From Capniomyces stellatus (taxonomy: Eukaryota; Kickxellomycota; Harpellomycetes; Harpellales; Legeriomycetaceae), in NCBI GenBank assembly GCA_001661515.1, contig LUVW01000023.1:186001-250000 (forward strand): 64,000 nt of DNA, in the 5' to 3' direction. Below the pieces are notes generated by a model. The model saw only the letters and a list, made by a program, of their open reading frames with translations. It made no database searches and was not told the DNA's origin. How positions within the stretch are numbered: position 1 is the stretch's first letter; each line of letters opens with the position of its first letter. A program made the position numbers and the translations under genes. Below are positions 59,483-64,000 of the stretch, in pieces.

Positions 59483-62275
59483 TTTTAGCCCGAAAAGAAG
59501 AAAGTAAGTGAAATAAAGATTATTTTTTAAACTAGCTGGAATGATACCAAAGATATGTATATATGTATATTTATATTTATATATACAAACTATCTGTCTT
59601 GCGGGATCAAGGCTATTTATTTATACCGTTCACCTCAATCGTCAAAGTTGTATGAATACAGTCGATTCCTATTCTTATTTGCTTTCTATACCCTTTGTAT
59701 AAGTGAAGTGTTTAAAGTTTTAGTCACAGGCTGATGACCAATAATTAGCCACTTTTTACCAATTAGCTCATACGAGTAAAGCAAAATGCAGAAACATTCA
59801 AGCGTGTTTATACTTGTGTTTCTGTTTTTGGCTAATGTTGATTATGTTTTTTTTTCAAAATTAATAGTATTGAATTTGTTTCTGGTTTTTTACTGCTTTA
59901 CTGAGACATCAGAAACATTACAAATCATAATAATCTATGGAGGACTCCTCCTAACTTCTCAAGGCTAGTTTAGAATATGCGAAATGGTATATAATTGATG
60001 TGCATAGTTCCTTTATTCATGCTCTTAATTGCCAATTTGTATTTCTATTGAAGCTCAGCATATTGGTATTAAATCAGAAACAATTTAATTCACAGAAAAG
60101 CTGAGATTAAATACGGCCAATAGCTTTACAACTCAAACTAAAACACATTACACATTTACTGGGCTGCACTTGTGTTGATCGCATCAAGCATTTATACATC
60201 CCCAGTTTACATTACAGTACACATATTATATTGCTACTGTTGCTGTTCTGCTTTTGTTGCAGGTCTAAACTGATAAAGAGTTCATAAAAACAGTCTCTTA
60301 ACATTCACTTGTAGATTAGTTGATGTATATCGACTCTTGTTACACACAGCACCCAACTATGTTATTTCCAATTCTGTCGATATTTCAATTAAGGAAATCC
60401 AAGTATTAATCTGGGCTTATATCCCCCAGTTTTCAAAAATAAAAGACTAGAATCTTTTTCATTTTCATTTTAATTTTTTTTTGATTTTGATTCCGATTTT
60501 GATTTTATCCGTGATTCTCTCATAAATCGGCGGTATTATAATACAATATTTGAAAATATTCTGTTCTTGGTTTGTCGGGCTTAAGTTGCAGATTTTCCCT
60601 GCCAAAATAAAAACAGAGCGGTGATCCAGTTTCACAGATTAAAGCACGTCGACTATGATGTTGGTTTATTTTCTTCATCAAAGCTTTGAGATGTATACAT
60701 CTCCAATTGGTTTGGTACAGGCAATAGGCGCAACTGTCATTTTGTATATTCTGGCGTTCGGCTCGTAAGAGCAAACACGACCAATTTCTTCAAAAGCAAT
60801 CTTTAGCATGCCAGAACGTTCGGAGCACGCCAGTGGATTTTTTTTTAGATGGCATTATTTATGGTAGTATTTAAATGTGTGTATATATATATATGTCACT
60901 TTGAAAGCTATCGACATAGTTTATACACACTTTTCTTTTCTTTCAAAAAGAACGCAACTAGATTTCAACTGTGGTTTATAATAGTTATATCGCACTAATA
61001 ATAATAATAATAATAAACGTTTATCGTGGAGTTTTCTTTTTGTATTTGTTATATATTTAAACGGATTTTTAGCGAATAACGCAATTCCTGTTTGTTCACA
61101 ATCAAATAGCTGAAAGCTGGACTGCTTGGCTGTTTGTTTAATACAGTAAAAAGCTTATGATTTATTTATTATCAATTCAGCACAATGGATGCTGCTAGGC
61201 TGTTGTACAAAGCTAGCGTCTCCAACAATGAGTACAACAAGTACAAATGGCTTACACCGTACAAACGCTAATGCTGCCTTGGCGCTATCGAATTGAATAT
61301 AATATGTACTTTTTTTTCAAGAAAAAAAATATGGATTAAACGTGTTATCCAGCTTGGAATAATCGGAAATGAATAGTAATTGAAATGGGTTATGGCAGTT
61401 GCAGGATAATAGCAATGAAGTAAAGAAACAGTGAAAGAGGTGGAGGGGTGGGGTGGCAGTCACCATACCAACCAATTGCTGATAGCACTTCAAGCAAAGT
61501 GGCAAAGTGTAAAGTAGATAGGTCTGTTTAGTATTTGGGAATAATAGTAGCGGTTGTAATGATTATAATGATGATAACAATAAAAAGTAAATCGTAAATA
61601 ATAAATAATAAATAGCAAAGTGATAGTAGATACAAGTGGTAAATATAAATGTTTGACTTGCTGAAAAAATACATGGGATATTGGCTGGCAATTGGAGGGA
61701 TGGCAATAATACACATGGAAATCAATAGTGAATCAAACAATTAAATTCAAACTAAAATAAAGTGTTAATTATGGCGAAAAGCAAATCTTTAAATGTGAAT
61801 TGCAGCTATAAGCTGTTACTTAATATAATGTGGATGATTAGTGTGCTACTTGGCTGATTCGTTTTGTTGCAAGTCAAGAACACCAATTGTCTCTGCCTAT
61901 TTAGACAAATCAACCCAATACCTCAACCATTGTACTAAACAACGATACGCCTTAAAACAAACTCTTCTGACGCGAACTCATGACACAATCTGTCCATCGG
62001 TTTATGGTGACAGTACTTTGTTTTGGGTTTTAGCTTGCATCAAAACTGTTTATAAATATATATCGATGGAGAGGAGTATAGGAAAAGGGAACATGCTTTT
62101 TTTCCAAAAAAAAAAAATATATCACCACCCCCTCTTTGTGCGTCAAGGTTAAATTACCGATATAGCCTCACATCTTCCACATACCATAACTTTAAATAGG
62201 CAGCAGCTCTACTTTTCTCTTGACCGGTTTTCTAACTTTGGAAGAAAGGGGGAAAAAAAACAAGAGTTACTCAAT
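59483..62275. other. long intergenic spacer
   Basis: About 2.8 kb without a supported gene. It has an (AAT)n run at 60998-61016 and TTTTGATT-type repeats at 60476-60505. Weak frames occur at 59786-59968 (hydrophobic, ATG-led) and 60520-60774 (minus, no ATG). A compact ATG-led 28-codon frame lies at 61185-61271 and is discussed as a finding. Confidence 0.5.
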
Positions 62276-63899
62276 ATGTTATCAAAGGTAAGCAATGTTT
62301 TTCTTGTTCAATGCACCGGTGTTAGTTTCGACCTGTGAGTTATGGTTTGTAGCACCTGCACACCCGAACTGGCTCGTTAGTGAAGACAAAATTGGAAACG
62401 CCGCTATTTACGTGCGACTTTCTAACCCACACATACGAGATAAAGTTATATCTGGTACGGCGGCAAAATTCCTAAAAAAGCGGGTGTTGGTTTTCTAAAT
62501 ATTATTATAGCTTGAAATCGAACACTGGAAAATGGCTGCTGATGCCTTTGACCAAGAAAACTACGATCTGGCCTTGAAATATTTTGTAGTAAGATACACA
62601 AGTATACGTGCAGTCACTTTTTTGTATTGGATCATAACCACCTCTATCGTCCTCCTGTGCAAGTCAGTAAATTAAACAAGCCAAGCACGGCGAATTGTCG
62701 TTTATTGCAAAATAGAAATTGCCCGAGTCTGCAAAGATATATTTCAACGTCGGACTTGCTTACTCTGAAAAGAACGATGCTCAAAGCGCTGTAAGAATGG
62801 AAATCCAATAATCATATTTGGGGATGTTACTTGATGATAACGCTTTAAACCTAACTGATTGCTAAGCTAATTATAAACTGTATGCATGGCCGTGATATGT
62901 ACATGCTTGCCCTGTTTGTGCCGTGGGTCTTAGGTTCTAGGGTATAATAAGGCGATTCAGCTAGACCAATACTTTGCTGTGGCACACTTTCAACGCGGTA
63001 ATGTGTTTATGGTGCTAGAAAACGACGAAGAGGCTCTGAAGGACTACAACAACACTATAATGGTAACACATCAATTTCAAAGAACCGATTTGCGTCTTTT
63101 AGCAAAGCTGGATTTATAAATTTAACTGTCTACCTCGTTTAAGGACTTGGAAATGGATAATGGCAGCAGGTTCTGGACCTGTTTGTTTTGATTTTAACTT
63201 GGTTTACTAGTATTGTTATCTGCCTCACGCTGTTTTTTTTTTACTTTGTTCAATTCGCATTGCCCTTTTTCTCATTTTCTTTTTTAAAAAAATCCCCCCC
63301 CCCCCCCNNNNCCCCCCCCCCCCCCGGTTTTAACTTTATGACTTTCTATGCCTTTGTTAGTTTTTTAGGGGAAATACGTTTATTGATTATTTCCAAATCG
63401 GGCTTAGTTACAAGCTGTACCTATGCGAGGTCCTTTACAACAGAGCGTTGTGCAATTTTTGTTTAAATAATAACGAAATGGCTAGACAGGACCTTTTGAT
63501 GGCACAGAGGCTCAAAAACAAAGATAGACACAACTGGATAGACGAGGCGCTGAAGTCGAACGGCGCAGTTAGTACCAACACCATTACTAAATATAGTCTA
63601 TGCTAAATATCATCAACATCAGATATTACAACATGAATATCGCAAGTGAGAGGAATTGCACAATATCATGTCTTGTTTCCACGCCTTTTTATTATTAAAT
63701 GCAAATAATCGACTTTGACTTTGACTTTTTGATTTAGAACTGCCCGCTTTTCAGAGTCCCGAAAAATGTTTTTTACAGACCGCCAAACATCAACATGGAA
63801 ATCACAAAGCAGCTTGAGCGGTACGAGATTTTAAACAGCAATTTTATTGAAAACAAGTTTGAATACACAAAGAACTTCAAGAGGTCCCTAGAAAGAAAG
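62276..63899 (+). CDS. NoxR/p67phox-like NADPH oxidase regulator, 3' end unresolved
   Basis: Exons 62276-62287, 62511-62588, 62716-62790, 62934-63062, 63369-63567 and 63738-63899 carry a TPR array matching fungal NoxR. Diagnostic parts are SAKIYFNVGLAYSEKNDAQS, LDQYFAVAHFQRGNVFM, NTFIDYFQIGLSYKLYLCEV and the post-TPR VPKNVFYRP. NoxR/p67phox binds Rac-GTP and activates NADPH oxidase at membranes to make superoxide. The exon at 63369 begins in phase 2 while the exon at 63062 ends in phase 0. A micro-exon of about 11 nt for the missing LYLR part is therefore needed, and a C-run with NNNN lies inside that interval. Beyond 63899 an acceptor at 63953 leads to a frame that stops within 9 codons, so the end is uncertain and may lie outside the window. 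Confidence 0.85.
63294..63325. repeat. poly-C tract with central NNNN gap
   Basis: Fourteen C, four N and fourteen C inside an intron of the NoxR-like gene. It is symmetric like the G tract at 55066 and marks an unresolved homopolymer join. Confidence 0.97.
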
Positions 63900-64000
63900 G
63901 TAACACAAATAATCACAACACTTTCAAGATAAAATAAAGAGAAAAAAATGTAGGGGACAAACTGTTCACGGCATGGCTAACAAACATGGTACTTGTGGTT

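Noticed and set aside
62295..62498. 67-codon frame within the first NoxR intron
   Set aside because: Canonical splice sites on either side restore the NoxR frame, and the frame has no family resemblance.

Overview
This window looks like nuclear DNA of a fungus, AT-rich and intron-bearing. Most introns are short GT-AG introns, and at least two appear to be GC-AG. The gene content supports a fungus: a Ypt1-type Rab with a 14-nt first exon, a family I inorganic pyrophosphatase that aligns with yeast IPP1, a Rax1-like RGS membrane protein, a Yop1/REEP protein, a four-unit polyubiquitin and a NoxR/p67phox-like oxidase regulator. The combination of low GC, long low-complexity spacers, a retained GPHR gene and a LINE-flavoured RNase H1 fits an early-diverging (zygomycete-grade) fungus. 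Kickxellomycotina/Harpellales is my guess, but the sequence alone does not prove it.

Layout. 1-1.5 kb: 3' end of a 4CL-like acyl-CoA ligase ending in a peroxisomal AKL signal. 2-3 kb: Yop1/REEP. 5.3-6.4 kb: RGS-plus-transmembrane protein. 7.7-8.7 kb: unrecognised two-exon protein. 10.4-12.9 kb: seven-exon Golgi pH regulator. 13.7-15.1 kb: inorganic pyrophosphatase. 16.6-19.8 kb: GRIP golgin, with a possible 59-residue membrane protein divergent from it at 20.5 kb. 21.5-22.5 kb: disordered protein. 25.2-30.7 kb: a duplicated pair of secreted short-repeat proteins, one truncated, sharing a 239-bp identical tract. 31.1-35.9 kb: symplekin/Pta1-like 3'-end processing scaffold riddled with in-frame microsatellites. 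39.9-40.6 kb: Asn-rich acidic orphan protein. 42.5-43.4 kb: polyubiquitin. 45.9-46.6 kb: glutathione S-transferase. 46.9-49.0 kb: trihelix/Myb-like DNA-binding protein. 53.4-54.5 kb: RNase H1 with an unusual N-terminal domain. 57.1-58.2 kb: Ypt1/Rab1. 58.8-59.5 kb: second GST on the opposite strand. 62.3 kb to the end: NoxR-like gene.

The genes are independent transcription units, not operons. Several act in the early secretory pathway: Yop1 shapes ER tubules, Rab1/Ypt1 acts in ER-Golgi traffic, and GPHR and the GRIP golgin act at the Golgi. This is probably chance linkage. The long spacers (3-5.3, 22.5-25.9, 36-39.9, 49-53.4, 54.5-56.8 and 59.5-62.3 kb) hold homopolymers, micro- and minisatellites and a few weak spliced ORF candidates. 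No rRNA, tRNA, CRISPR array or intact transposon was recognised.

The most interesting items are the secreted repeat-protein pair with its conversion-like tract and in-frame decayed tail, the RNase H1 fused to a retroelement-like N-terminal domain with a changed fourth active-site residue, and two sequence gaps placed exactly in the centre of G or C homopolymers.
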